Of a stretch of 64,000 nucleotides of DNA, positions 37,711 through 48,500 are shown piece after piece. The notes under the pieces were generated by a model that saw only the letters and a program-made list of their open reading frames with translations, was not told where the DNA came from and made no database searches. This DNA comes from Leptospira montravelensis (GTDB lineage Bacteria > Spirochaetota > Leptospiria > Leptospirales > Leptospiraceae): contig NZ_RQFO01000001.1 in NCBI RefSeq assembly GCF_004770045.1, forward strand, positions 116,779 through 180,778, written 5' to 3'. Both the position numbers and the translations under genes were made by a program. Position 1 is the first letter of the stretch. Each line of letters begins with the position of its first letter.

Positions 37711-40183
37711 AGTAAATGTAATTTTTGCGGTGACTGTCATCTCAGTAGTATTTAATACTTCAATGGCATTTATCATTTACTTCCTTTCAAAACATTCAAA
37801 GTCAGAGATAAAATTAGTTTACACTGCCATTTTTCTAACCGTTCTTGTTTTTAGAAACTTTGCACTTTTTCTATTTGGAGAAAGTAGTGAAAAAATATTT
37901 TTTTTCATTTCTGAAAGTTTCGCAATCTTTGGATCCTATCTTTTAATTGCAGCAGTTGCGCCAATTATTACAAAGAAAATAAGAATATCTTTTCTCTATT
38001 TTATTTCAATATTTATTTATGTATTATTTAGCTCCCTCCTCCTAATCGATATTAGTTTCTTTTGGACAGCCTTACCTTCTGCGATTTTCAATGCTTGCGC
38101 CCTTGTTTTATTTGGCCTCATCGTATTCCAATTAAAAACCTTTCCGCAAGCATTTCGAATTTTCTTCTTTGCAATTTGTCTAATCATTGCATTCCAAAGA
38201 ATCACATTCCCATATCTTTTTGGTTTAGAGTGGTATAGGCCTCTAGGTTATATCATCAGTACACTTTTTATTTTTTTATTTGGAGTTGGATGTATACTTT
38301 TTAACTTTAATGTCCAAACTAAAAAATTAAATCTTTCCTTAGAGGAACTAGAGTTATTACAAAAAACAATTAAAGATGTAAACGTTCGTCTTCTCATAAT
38401 GTATAACCAACTTCCTGCGATCATTTATAATATTGAATTTTTGCCAGAACCAAGGACATCTTATATAAGCCCAAAAATGGAAGAAATTACTGGATATGGA
38501 TTGAATTTTTTTTATGAAAACCCAGATTTTTTCAAAGATATTGTTATTCCTGAGGATCAATATAAAATTTCAGATTTGTATGCGGGCCATTCACCCATCA
38601 TACTTCGTATGATCCATGCAAATGGATCGTTAATTTGGACAGAACATTATGTAAATGTTTCTTTCGATATATTAGGAATTGAAAAACGTATTGATGTAGT
38701 TGCACTTGATATTACAAAATCCAAAAAAACCGAAATTTCACTCTTACAAGAAAAAAACCTTAATAATACAGTTTTTGATAATGCAGCAAACTTAATTTTA
38801 TTAACGAATGCACATGGATTGATTGAAAACATAAACTCTGCAGCTTTAACCATTTTACAAATTAAAAAAAATGATGTAATCGGAAAATACATTCAGGATG
38901 TAATTCTTCTTCCAGAAGATCGTGAGTATTTAAAAGATGTTTTGGACGATGTTAACGAAATTCAAAACATTGCAGAGAGTCTGATTTTAAGATGTGTAAC
39001 CAACTCTAACCAAATTTTATTCTTAGATTGGAGACTTGGGATTATCCGCGACAATAAAAACGAACCTTCAAAGATTATTTGGATTGGGATAGACCAAACT
39101 TCAAAACGAGCAGCAGAAATTGAACTTAAAGAATTAAATAAATCTTTGGAAGAAAAAGTAAAAGCGAGAACCAAAGAACTTCAATCTAGCAATTTCGAAT
39201 TAAACTCTGCTCTTTATGCATTACGGGAAGCTCAACAAAAGTTAATTCAAAATGAGAAAATGGTTTCACTGGGACAATTGGTTTCTGGCCTTTCACATGA
39301 AATCAATAATCCTATTGGAATGATTAAATCCTCGGTGGAAACACTTGTATCAGAATGGCAAGAAGGAAATCAAAGAGACCCTAGCTCACAAATCAACGAA
39401 TTAGTGCAATCAATACTAGATTCCGATACGGATGGACTTCGTATTTTAACTGGGTTATCAAACAGGCAAGCACGTAAATCTTTAACAGAAACCTTAATTA
39501 AACACGAGCTTACATTTGCGGAAGAACTTGCCGAACTTCTTGTTGATTCCGGCATACGCAATTTATCAACATCTTCGATAAATAAAATTAAATCGTTAAT
39601 TCAAAATAGAGAAAATTTTCAAACTTTAAGAAAGTTATTATTAGTTAAACAATCTTCCGAACACATTTTATATTCTGTTAGGAGGCTTTCAAAAATTACT
39701 TATACATTAAAAAACTTTGCTGGATTACAATCCAATTTAGAACTTACAGATTATTCGTTAAACGATACAATCCATTCTGCCATTTCTCTTTATAAGGAAC
39801 ATTTTTTAAGAGATATCAATTTAATACTTAATTTAGACTATAGTGGGAATATTCGCTGTATTCAAGGTGACCTAGTTCAACTTTGGAGCCAAATAATATG
39901 GAATTCTATTCAGGCTGTTGATTCGAAAGGAACAATACAAATTAGAAGTTTTAAAAAGTTAGATACGGTCTATGTCGAGATTGAAGACTCCGGGACAGGG
40001 ATACCAACAGACAACCATACAAAAATCTTTATGCCATTTTTTTCAACAAAAACAACAGGAGATGGTTTGGGATTAGGACTATATCTCGTAAAAGAAATTG
40101 CAAATCGTCACAATGCAAACGTTGATTTCGAATCTAGAGAAGGAAGAACTGTTTTTAAAGTTGGGTTTCCCTTAACTACTTAA
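37697..40183 (+). CDS. Seven-helix, PAS-containing sensor histidine kinase
   Basis: The 828-aa product has about seven membrane helices in residues 5-215, two PAS-like domains (about 235-350 and 360-480), a coiled coil, and the H box GLSHEINNPIGMI (His near 535). The ATP domain is intact: WNSIQAVD, IEDSGTGIP, GDGLGLGLYLV. A charged helical insert of roughly 130 residues follows the H box before the second dimerisation helix. It ends the chemotaxis operon and may phosphorylate one of the CheY-like proteins. Its end overlaps purM by 8 bp, tail to tail. Confidence 0.88.
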   Translation: MLPFEVNVIFAVTVISVVFNTSMAFIIYFLSKHSKSEIKLVYTAIFLTVLVFRNFALFLFGESSEKIFFFISESFAIFGSYLLIAAVAPIITKKIRISFLYFISIFIYVLFSSLLLIDISFFWTALPSAIFNACALVLFGLIVFQLKTFPQAFRIFFFAICLIIAFQRITFPYLFGLEWYRPLGYIISTLFIFLFGVGCILFNFNVQTKKLNLSLEELELLQKTIKDVNVRLLIMYNQLPAIIYNIEFLPEPRTSYISPKMEEITGYGLNFFYENPDFFKDIVIPEDQYKISDLYAGHSPIILRMIHANGSLIWTEHYVNVSFDILGIEKRIDVVALDITKSKKTEISLLQEKNLNNTVFDNAANLILLTNAHGLIENINSAALTILQIKKNDVIGKYIQDVILLPEDREYLKDVLDDVNEIQNIAESLILRCVTNSNQILFLDWRLGIIRDNKNEPSKIIWIGIDQTSKRAAEIELKELNKSLEEKVKARTKELQSSNFELNSALYALREAQQKLIQNEKMVSLGQLVSGLSHEINNPIGMIKSSVETLVSEWQEGNQRDPSSQINELVQSILDSDTDGLRILTGLSNRQARKSLTETLIKHELTFAEELAELLVDSGIRNLSTSSINKIKSLIQNRENFQTLRKLLLVKQSSEHILYSVRRLSKITYTLKNFAGLQSNLELTDYSLNDTIHSAISLYKEHFLRDINLILNLDYSGNIRCIQGDLVQLWSQIIWNSIQAVDSKGTIQIRSFKKLDTVYVEIEDSGTGIPTDNHTKIFMPFFSTKTTGDGLGLGLYLVKEIANRHNANVDFESREGRTVFKVGFPLTT

Positions 40184-41201
40184 TCGAAATTTTTCCAGTA
40201 GAATCAGTTTTACCAATTAAATGCGCATTTTCACCAAGTGTTTTTAGTTCAGACATGACCATCTCAACATGAGACGGATCAACAACTAAGATATATCCAA
40301 TCCCCATGTTAAACGTACCATACATATCATGTCGATCTAATGAATGGTCTTTTTCTAATTTGGAAAAAACATAACTTTCTGGAATAAAATCAATCTCTGC
40401 TCCAATCCCTATTGGCAAAACTCGGGGGATATTTTCATAGAACCCACCACCTGTTATATGAACCATTCCTTTGATAGAAAACTTTTCAATTAAAGATAAA
40501 ATTGTTTTAACATAAATTTTCGTTGGTTTAAAGACATGATCTCTTAAAAAATCCAATTCCGCAGAGCTTGTTGGCAACTTACCATCCTTTAACAACAATC
40601 TCCTAATGAGCGAAAAACCGTTGCTATGCGGACCTGAAGAACCAAGCCCGATAATAGAATCACCAGGTTTAATGGTGCGCCCATCGATCATTTTTTGTTT
40701 TTCTACTACACCAACAACAAAACCTGCTAAATCATATTCATCATCTGGCATTACCCCTGGATGTTCCGCAGTTTCCCCACCTACAAGTGAACAATCTGCC
40801 AACTTACAACCGTTAACGATTCCGGAAACAATAGCTTCCATTCTTGGCAAATAGAGTTTACCACAGGCAATGTAATCTTGGAAGAACAAGGGTTTCCCGC
40901 CATTCACAAGAATATCATTCACACACATTGCTACTAAGTCTATTCCCACAGTGTTGTGAATATCAAGTAGCCTTGCAATTTGTAATTTGGTGCCAACTCC
41001 ATCAGTTCCAGAAAGTAAAATTGGCTCTTGGTAAGACTTTAAAAAACTAACATCATAACATGCTGCAAAACCACCCAACCCACCTAAAACATTTTTATTA
41101 TGGGTGGATGCGACGTTAGTTTTGATTCGTTTTACAAACTCTTGTCCTTTTTCGGTATCAACACCTGCTTCTTTATATGTAACTTTGTTTGAATCAGACA
41201 T
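40176..41201 (-). CDS. purM: Phosphoribosylformylglycinamidine cyclo-ligase
   Basis: The 341-aa AIR synthetase has KEAGVDTEKGQEFVKRIK, LGGFAACYDVSFL, LLSGTDGVGTKLQIA, VAMCVNDILVNGGKPLFFQDYIACG and HITGGGFYENIPRVLP. It makes aminoimidazole ribotide in purine synthesis. It overlaps murI by 8 bp on the same strand. It converges with the kinase gene. Confidence 0.95.
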   Translation of the reverse strand: MSDSNKVTYKEAGVDTEKGQEFVKRIKTNVASTHNKNVLGGLGGFAACYDVSFLKSYQEPILLSGTDGVGTKLQIARLLDIHNTVGIDLVAMCVNDILVNGGKPLFFQDYIACGKLYLPRMEAIVSGIVNGCKLADCSLVGGETAEHPGVMPDDEYDLAGFVVGVVEKQKMIDGRTIKPGDSIIGLGSSGPHSNGFSLIRRLLLKDGKLPTSSAELDFLRDHVFKPTKIYVKTILSLIEKFSIKGMVHITGGGFYENIPRVLPIGIGAEIDFIPESYVFSKLEKDHSLDRHDMYGTFNMGIGYILVVDPSHVEMVMSELKTLGENAHLIGKTDSTGKISIK

Positions 41202-42003
41202 GGAGTTTTCCTGTAGTAGTATTAATAAGGGAAAGAGTATGGTTAGGTGTTATTGTTTTGGCAATTCTTCCAGCCAAATGTACATAATCAGAATCCGAAG
41301 TGTTTAACAAAATATCTAATTGGTTTTTATTCTCTGGAAAGTCAGGTAAATTCAAAACTCTTTTTATATGTAAAGTTGTGCCCAAATTTCCATCATATAC
41401 TTTTACTAAAGGATAATTATAAAGAATCCTTTCCTTTAGAAAAACATAGTGAGTACAACCCAATACAAAAACGTTACAATCTTTGATCACAGTTTTAATT
41501 TTTGAATCAAACAATTCCCAAGCCTCTTCCCATAGATCTTTATCTATAAGTTTTGCCAAACCTTCACAGGCAACGGGAAGAATCTCTGTGCCAATTGGAA
41601 ATCCAGAAACTAAAGTTTTAAATTTATCTTCTTTTAACGTGAGCTCTGTAGCAAAAACGGCAATTTTAACACCAGGGTTTTGATTTACGGCAGGTTTTAA
41701 CGCAGGTTCCATTCCAAAGATAGGAATGGAATGTTTGGCACGTAAAAAATCAGCTGCCGCCGATGTTGCTGTATTACATGCAAACAAAATGGCATCACAA
41801 TCTTTTTCTAATAAATATTCAAAAGCATTTTTCGAAAGTTCCAATACTTCTGCTTTAGATTTTTGACCGTAAGGAGAATTTACTAAATCACCAAAGTAGA
41901 TATAATCAATATGGGAAGTTTCTTTCCAGAGTGTTCGAAGTACAGAAAGTCCTCCAAGGCCTGAATCAAAAATTCCTATTTTATATCTACCGCGAGAATT
42001 CAT
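41194..42003 (-). CDS. murI: Glutamate racemase
   Basis: The 269-aa product has GIFDSGLGGLSVLRTL, FACNTATSAAADFLR (catalytic Cys) and VLGCTHYVFLKE (second catalytic Cys). It supplies D-glutamate for peptidoglycan. It directly abuts the aminotransferase gene upstream and overlaps purM downstream. Its length is normal. Confidence 0.94.
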   Translation of the reverse strand: MNSRGRYKIGIFDSGLGGLSVLRTLWKETSHIDYIYFGDLVNSPYGQKSKAEVLELSKNAFEYLLEKDCDAILFACNTATSAAADFLRAKHSIPIFGMEPALKPAVNQNPGVKIAVFATELTLKEDKFKTLVSGFPIGTEILPVACEGLAKLIDKDLWEEAWELFDSKIKTVIKDCNVFVLGCTHYVFLKERILYNYPLVKVYDGNLGTTLHIKRVLNLPDFPENKNQLDILLNTSDSDYVHLAGRIAKTITPNHTLSLINTTTGKLHV

Positions 42004-43305
42004 TTAGGATGCTAAATACTTCCTGATGTTTTCTGCGAGAGTATTATAAATCCATTCAAATTTTGCCTCATCTTCTTCTAACAATGTGACTCGAAATCCA
42101 TTCCGATTACAACAAAAGGAACTGAGTGGAACCACACAAATTCCCGCAGAAGCTAACAGATGTAATACAAATCTGCGGTCTAATGCAGCTTTTTCCATTA
42201 ATGGAGAAACAAAATCTCGAACCTTTGTATTATCTATGGGGAGTGTCATATGTGGTTTCAATGCCCCATCTTCAAAAAGAACTGTGAGATAAAACGCACC
42301 CTTAGGTTGAATGACTTTTACACCTGGAATCCCTGTCAGAATGTTCGTTGCTTTCTCGGCTCTCTTTTTGAACTTCTGATTTCTGAATTTTAAATGATTT
42401 AAGAATTCGGGATGGGAATATACAAGTGGAATCGAAAGTTGCGGTAAAGTTGTTGAACATACTTCCAACATTTTTGCATCTAACAATGATTTGATATATC
42501 TTTCAAACGTTGGATCGTTTTTTCGATTAAAAACTTCTAACCAACCGCAACGAGCTCCTGGCCAAGGAAATTCTTTAGAAATGGATCTGAGTGCAAACCC
42601 ACAAACTTTATCTCCAATGACTTCAGATAAATGAATACTTCCCCATTCTGAATAATTTACATGGGCATAAGTTTCATCGCAGATTAATATAATATCATAC
42701 TTTTCGCAGATTTTAACAATCTCCCGCATGACTTCCTTGGGATACACTGCTCCCGTTGGATTGTCAGGATTGATGAGTAAAATTCCCGCAATGGAATCAT
42801 TGTATTTTACTTTATTTTCAATGTCCTCTAAATCAGGCATCCAATCATTATTAGGATTTAATTCATAAGTTAAGTGTTCGTATCCTGAGTGAGCAGCTTC
42901 GGCAGATGATAACGTAGAGTAGGCGGGGGAAGGACCTAGAATCCTTGCTTCCCTTCTCATAAATCCAAAAATTTTTGCAACAGCATCCCCAAGACCGTTA
43001 AAAAATAAAATGTCCTCAGATGTGATTTGTGCACCACCTCGTTCATTCACTTTGGAGGCTAAAAATTTACGAGTCGTTTCGTCCCCTTGTGTTGCCGTAT
43101 AGGCCCATGATTTATTTTGGGACACAAGTCCACTGACAATGTCTTTCATCCAAGTAGGAACAGATTCTCCCTTTTGGATGGGATCTCCAATATTTTCCCA
43201 AGTGATGGTGACACCCATTGCCTCTATTTGTTTAGCAAGAGCGACAATCTGGCGGATTTCATAAATGAGTGCATCAGCACCCGAGTGGACAATGTTTCTT
43301 CTCAT
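42004..43305 (-). CDS. PLP-dependent class I/II aminotransferase
   Basis: The 433-aa fold-type I aminotransferase has GLGDAVAKIFGFM, LLINPDNPTGAVYPKEVM, LICDETYAHVNY and the PLP-lysine segment SISKEFPWPGARCGWLE. The C-terminal RNGFRVTLL holds the substrate-carboxylate Arg. Substrate is unclear; relatives act on alanine, aspartate or aromatic amino acids. It ends immediately before murI. Confidence 0.85.
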   Translation of the reverse strand: MRRNIVHSGADALIYEIRQIVALAKQIEAMGVTITWENIGDPIQKGESVPTWMKDIVSGLVSQNKSWAYTATQGDETTRKFLASKVNERGGAQITSEDILFFNGLGDAVAKIFGFMRREARILGPSPAYSTLSSAEAAHSGYEHLTYELNPNNDWMPDLEDIENKVKYNDSIAGILLINPDNPTGAVYPKEVMREIVKICEKYDIILICDETYAHVNYSEWGSIHLSEVIGDKVCGFALRSISKEFPWPGARCGWLEVFNRKNDPTFERYIKSLLDAKMLEVCSTTLPQLSIPLVYSHPEFLNHLKFRNQKFKKRAEKATNILTGIPGVKVIQPKGAFYLTVLFEDGALKPHMTLPIDNTKVRDFVSPLMEKAALDRRFVLHLLASAGICVVPLSSFCCNRNGFRVTLLEEDEAKFEWIYNTLAENIRKYLAS

Positions 43306-43310
43306 AAAAT

Positions 43311-44438
43311 TTACTGGCCTTTTTTATAGGCGGCCTCGACCAAAGGGATCGATAATTCCATCTCTTGGGTATCCCGTAATATCTTCAACCGTAAGACGCC
43401 TCCGAGACCCACAAGTCCCACTTGTTCGCGTAAATCATTAATATGACGGATTTGGAGACCATTTGCCCCCTCAATAAAGTCATAACGCCTAAGCCCCCCT
43501 TTTTCTGCAGAAGAATTTGGTTCTATATCATAAACCAAAACTCCCACTGTCTCCCCAGGGATTCCTAACGACTTCCGGTGGTCCGGCAGCGGCGCGGTTG
43601 CCATAACTCCGAGCGTTGCCGGGCGTATATTTTGTCCTACATTTTGTTCGATTTGGCGAAGTACTCGTTTGGCATAATTGATAGGGATAGCAAACCCAAT
43701 CCCGGCACTGGCCCCAGAGGAAGAACGAATCATACGGTTGATCCCCACCACTTCTCCGTAAATATTGAGAAGAGGTCCACCACTGGATCCAGGATTGATG
43801 GCCGTGTCTGTTTGGATATGGGTCTGGCCGGTTTCATCTAGGTCTTCACGGGACTTGGCGGAAACCACTCCCACAGTGAAAGTTTTTTCGAGTCCATAAG
43901 GTGAACCGACAGCAATGGCCCAGTCCCCAACTTCGATTTCATCAGAATTTCCTAAAAAAGCGGGAGTAAAACGGTCGTTACTTGGGATTTTCAAAAGTGC
44001 GATGTCTGCCCTTTCATGGCTACCTATATAACGAGCGGGAAAAATACGCCCATCGGACATGATAATTTCGATGATCTCTGCATTTTTGATGACATGGTAG
44101 TTTGTGACAACAAACCCCCTCTCATCAATGATAAACCCACTTCCAATGGAAGAGATTCGGTCTTCTCTACTTTCACCAAAAGCATAAGGATGAAAAATCA
44201 TCTCGGTTTTTTTAGTCCGTATAGAGACTACAAATTGTTGGGCTTCGCGGTAAACATTACGGAAACTGGATTGGATCTGAATGGCCTGGCTTTGTTTGCT
44301 TGAGGAGATTGGTTTTGGGGACGCAAACAGTTTTGTGACAGCCATCCGAATTTCAGGAAAGAAGATAGCGAACAAAAGTACAAAAACTAAGGCAAAGTTA
44401 ATGTAGACGACTGGCGGAATCGAAGTTTTTCTTTCCAT
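43311..44438 (-). CDS. HtrA/DegP-type periplasmic serine protease
   Basis: The 375-aa product has an N-terminal membrane anchor (about 9-29), a trypsin-like domain with His in VVTNYHVI, Asp in RADIALLKI and Ser in NPGSSGGPLLN, and one PDZ domain (about 275-370). It degrades or holds misfolded envelope proteins. A single PDZ with a membrane anchor resembles DegS more than DegP, so it could act in a signalling cascade. Only 3 bp separate its start from the divergent aminopeptidase gene. Confidence 0.92.
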   Translation of the reverse strand: MERKTSIPPVVYINFALVFVLLFAIFFPEIRMAVTKLFASPKPISSSKQSQAIQIQSSFRNVYREAQQFVVSIRTKKTEMIFHPYAFGESREDRISSIGSGFIIDERGFVVTNYHVIKNAEIIEIIMSDGRIFPARYIGSHERADIALLKIPSNDRFTPAFLGNSDEIEVGDWAIAVGSPYGLEKTFTVGVVSAKSREDLDETGQTHIQTDTAINPGSSGGPLLNIYGEVVGINRMIRSSSGASAGIGFAIPINYAKRVLRQIEQNVGQNIRPATLGVMATAPLPDHRKSLGIPGETVGVLVYDIEPNSSAEKGGLRRYDFIEGANGLQIRHINDLREQVGLVGLGGVLRLKILRDTQEMELSIPLVEAAYKKGQ

Positions 44439-44441
44439 AGA

Positions 44442-45527
44442 ATGCCAAAACCCTTTCCACTTTTGTCGATTCCCCTTCCTTGTCGAACCAAAAAGATTCC
44501 AAGAATTTTTACGATTTTATTCTTCCCCATTTTTCTTTCTGGGTGTTTACCGTATTTATTTCATTTAGGTAAGGAACAATCTTCCATCATCCTGGGTCGT
44601 GAAAAAATCGAAGATATTCTAAAACTACCAGGATTGGATTTAAAAACAAAACAAAAATTAAATTTAATTCAGGAAGCCAGAAATTTTGCCATCGGGGAAC
44701 TAGCGCTAAATGAAAAAGGTGGTTTCGAATACTATACTAAATTAGATAGAGAAGAGATAGGTTGGAACGTAAGTGCTTCCGAAGCCTTAGAGCTAAAAGC
44801 TTACACATGGTGGTTCCCCATAGCAGGAACCGTTCCCTACAAAGGATTCTTTGATAAACAAATGGCAATCTCTCTTGAAAAAGAATTACAAGCGGAAGGT
44901 TACGATACCCGTATACGAGTCATAGGCGGATACTCGACACTTGGTTGGTTTTCGGATCCAGTCCTTTCACCACAACTTAGCTGGCCAGACCATAGGCTTG
45001 TTGGTCTAGTTTTCCATGAAATGGCACATGCAACTGTTTATTTACCGGGAGATTCAACTTTAAATGAATCATACGCAAGTTATGTGGAAGAAAAAGGGAT
45101 AGAAAGATACTACACAGAAAAAGAAGGAGAAAGTAGTACAAACTTACAAAAATTTAAAAAAGAGAAACTAAAGAGAGAAGTTACCATAAAACTTTTACAA
45201 AAATATGCAGACGAATTAAAAACTCTTTATGGTTCCGATGTAAACACGGATAATAAAAGGATTCAAAAACGATCTATTATTGCTAAATTCAAAGAAGAAG
45301 TGATCCAAAAAAAACTGGTTCCAGAGGAAAAAGCAAAAGAGTTTTTGTCACGTGAATGGAATAACGAAGATTTTTTAGGTGCCTTACGATACCATTCAGG
45401 AGAGGTGAGTTTTGAATCTTTATTTATAAATACTGGCGGGGATTTTCGACAATTTCATAAAGAAGTAAAAAAACTCTTTGAAATGCCAGAAGAAACCCGC
45501 CAACAGTTTCTTAATGAAACACTTTAA
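44442..45527 (+). CDS. Lipoprotein aminopeptidase (PF10023-like, HExxH)
   Basis: The 361-aa product has a signal peptide with a lipobox (FLSGC, Cys near residue 35). The body is of the putative zinc aminopeptidase family, with WWFPIAGTVPYKGFFD, RVIGGYSTLGWFSDP, LVFHEMAHATVY (HExxH) and LNESYASYVEEKG, where Glu may be the third ligand. Substrates are unknown. It overlaps the giant lipoprotein by 4 bp, tail to tail. Confidence 0.83.
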   Translation: MPKPFPLLSIPLPCRTKKIPRIFTILFFPIFLSGCLPYLFHLGKEQSSIILGREKIEDILKLPGLDLKTKQKLNLIQEARNFAIGELALNEKGGFEYYTKLDREEIGWNVSASEALELKAYTWWFPIAGTVPYKGFFDKQMAISLEKELQAEGYDTRIRVIGGYSTLGWFSDPVLSPQLSWPDHRLVGLVFHEMAHATVYLPGDSTLNESYASYVEEKGIERYYTEKEGESSTNLQKFKKEKLKREVTIKLLQKYADELKTLYGSDVNTDNKRIQKRSIIAKFKEEVIQKKLVPEEKAKEFLSREWNNEDFLGALRYHSGEVSFESLFINTGGDFRQFHKEVKKLFEMPEETRQQFLNETL

Positions 45528-48500
45528 TCTTCGATCATAGCCGATGTATATAGCTTATAACCCATCCAATAACGATCATCGATTGCGGAATTCCTAGCGG
45601 CTTCTTTGCCTTCTGATAATCGAACATACAACGGTTTTGGCAAATCACCAGCTTTCAAAAATTCTTTAAGGAAAAACAAGTTATGAACTCCTGTTTGTAT
45701 TCCTGAATGTAACACAAATAAACCGGTATTCCCCTTGGCTAAATAATATGCCACTCCGCCAAAATCATTCGTGTATTGTGTGGAGTTTCCAATTCTTTGG
45801 TTCGCATAAATTCTTGCAGTATTAACGTTCTTGCCCGTTACCTCAAATAGTGGCGTTTCAGAAATGCAAAGATAATTAATTTGGCACCAGCCAATCTCGG
45901 TAAAATCAACTTGAAACGGTGATAAACCATCCCGTTTACCATTTGTCTCCCACAATGTGAGACCTGCACTTATTTCATTTTCTAATGAAGACTTCCAACT
46001 AAATACTGATACCTCAGGCTTTTTGGGTGCAATTGAATTAAATTTTATTGCAGGGTTGGATAGAAAATCGGAAACAGAAGCAACAGAATAGTATTCAGTA
46101 TCAGGCAAAACCATTGGAACAACTGCATGGAGTCCAGAGCTATAAATGTAATGCCGGTTAGCCTTATTGAATCGCAAACTAGTCCGGTATTTATCGGCTA
46201 AAGATTCACGTAATATCACTTCCTGGCCATCTGATTCTGCAGATCGGAAATATTTTACTGACTCTCTATATATGGATTTATTATCAGAAAACATCTCTCG
46301 ACCGAGCGACTTGCCAGAAGCAAAACTTAATAAATAAGTTTTTTTACCGAGATCAAAAATTCCATGAAACTCCTGCTTCCCAACCATTTTCTTTTTTAAT
46401 TTTTCCGAATAAACTTCGAAATTTGGGATATGTTTCACATATAGTTCGTTATTCGAAAAACGAGTAGAAGTATAACGAAAGATTTCCCGAGCCAGAGCTA
46501 AATCAAAAAAACTTTCCGAACTATTCTTTTCTAAACTTTGTTGGAGTAGGAAATGAAATAAAAACTCATACTCTTCCTTCAGTTCAGGACTTAAATATTC
46601 AGCTTTATTTCTTTTATTAAATTCATTTAAAATAGATACAAACTCTTCAGGTTTCTTAGATTTAGCTTCGTGGAATACTTTCAAAAACGGACTAGAAAGA
46701 GAAACCGTTGAAGTTTGATTTTTAAGAAAATCACGTTTCCACTTAAAGTCGTTCCACCTTTCTTGCCAAAATTGATTACCTGCACCTAATTCTTTGTCCA
46801 TAGAATGGATTTTTGCGACGAGAGAATCTGCCATTTCCCATTCACCACGAAGTAACAAAGCTTTTGCCAGCTCCAATCTAAAAAACAAAGTACGATAATT
46901 TCGTCCTTCGTTTAATTCCTCGGAAATTAAAAGTTCTACCAAAGAACTCACTTCCTTATTTTTTTGGAAAGGCACTGAACTTAAAAGTAAATGAAAAAAA
47001 AGTGTCCTATTTAAATGAGAAAGTTTGGTAAGAACCGATTCACCACTAGTTAGGTATTCAGGAGTCAATGACATGACCTCAAAGTATCCACTTTGAAGTT
47101 GATCTTTCCAAGCCGAATATAATTTCAATCTATATGAATCATAAATCGAATCAGAATATCCGAATTTAGTAAAATCACGTGAAAGGATTTTCTCATCAAA
47201 ATTTTTCCAATCCTTTTTAAATCCATAGTTATAGGCAGATGTTGAGTTAAGAGGCGTTAAGTAAATATCCTTATCACCTAAGAAAAAACCCTTATGAAAG
47301 TATATTTCCAAAATACGATTTTTAACAACGGACTTTTCCTTGGTTGTTTTCGCAAGCAGGCCCAATTTTTTAGTTTCTGATTCTGCTTCATAAAACATAT
47401 AGTTTTGGATGTATAATGTCCCTAACCTGTAGGCTTGTAAAAAAGGATCTTCTGTAGATTCCATTTTGGATCTAAGTTCATTTTTTTCAGCAAGGTCTTT
47501 TACCGATCCAATTCGAAGATTAACATAAAAATCTAACGCACCCAAATAAGAATCTTTATCCTTACCTATAAAATCTGATGAGCTGTATTTACAATCTTCC
47601 TTGTCTTTTGAAGAAAGACAGGAAACTAAATATTCATATCGGATCTGGTTTTGAAAAGTAGACTTGGCATATTTGATCCAAAGTGGCTGAAAAATTGAAT
47701 GCCTTGAAACATTGGCAAATATTTCGGTTTTTATTTTTGCCAACTTCAGTTCAAGAGAAGGCAAAACCATATCTCCGTCATCTAACAGAGTAGATGCGGT
47801 ATAATAATTTTCATATGCATCAGCAAATTCTTTGGATTTTTCTTTTTGAAAACCAAGACGAATAAACTCCTTTGCTCTTTCACTTAAACCATCCTGCGGA
47901 ATAAAAAACTCTTTCCAGTTTCCAATCAACAAACGATTCGGATCTTTAGCGAAAAGGTCTAATCTCATCGAAGAATAATCTTCTTTTTTTTGCGAATGAT
48001 ACGAAACTAAATTCTGAATTCTTTTAGAACGTAAAACTTCATATATTTTACTGATTAAATTCCATTGTTTTTGAGTTTGGAAATTGGAATCTTCCAGCCC
48101 TATGACTGAAATTTCAGTTCCACTCCCTTGGAAAATCTCACGTAACGGAAACACATGGGATTTTTCATCGCCAAATAAACTTGTTTGTTTCTCAATTGAA
48201 CGTTTTGTAACTAAATAATCCGTATCATAAAGATATACACCTAAGTTTCCAGAAGGTAAATTCCGCACATTTTTATCTTGTTTATTTTTTTCTGTATCTC
48301 CATAAGTAGTAACCCATTTCAGGCGCCGTTCATTTCTTTCCGAAAATATATCATTATGGCTTCGATCAAATATAAGCACAGGAAAGGAATTTACTTTATG
48401 ATATTCTTTTGCAATACCTCGAATCAAGTCTCCATTCGATTTTGGGCCAAGGATTTGAATTTTCGGAATGGATTCAGTTTGTTTGGGTATACAATCGCTA

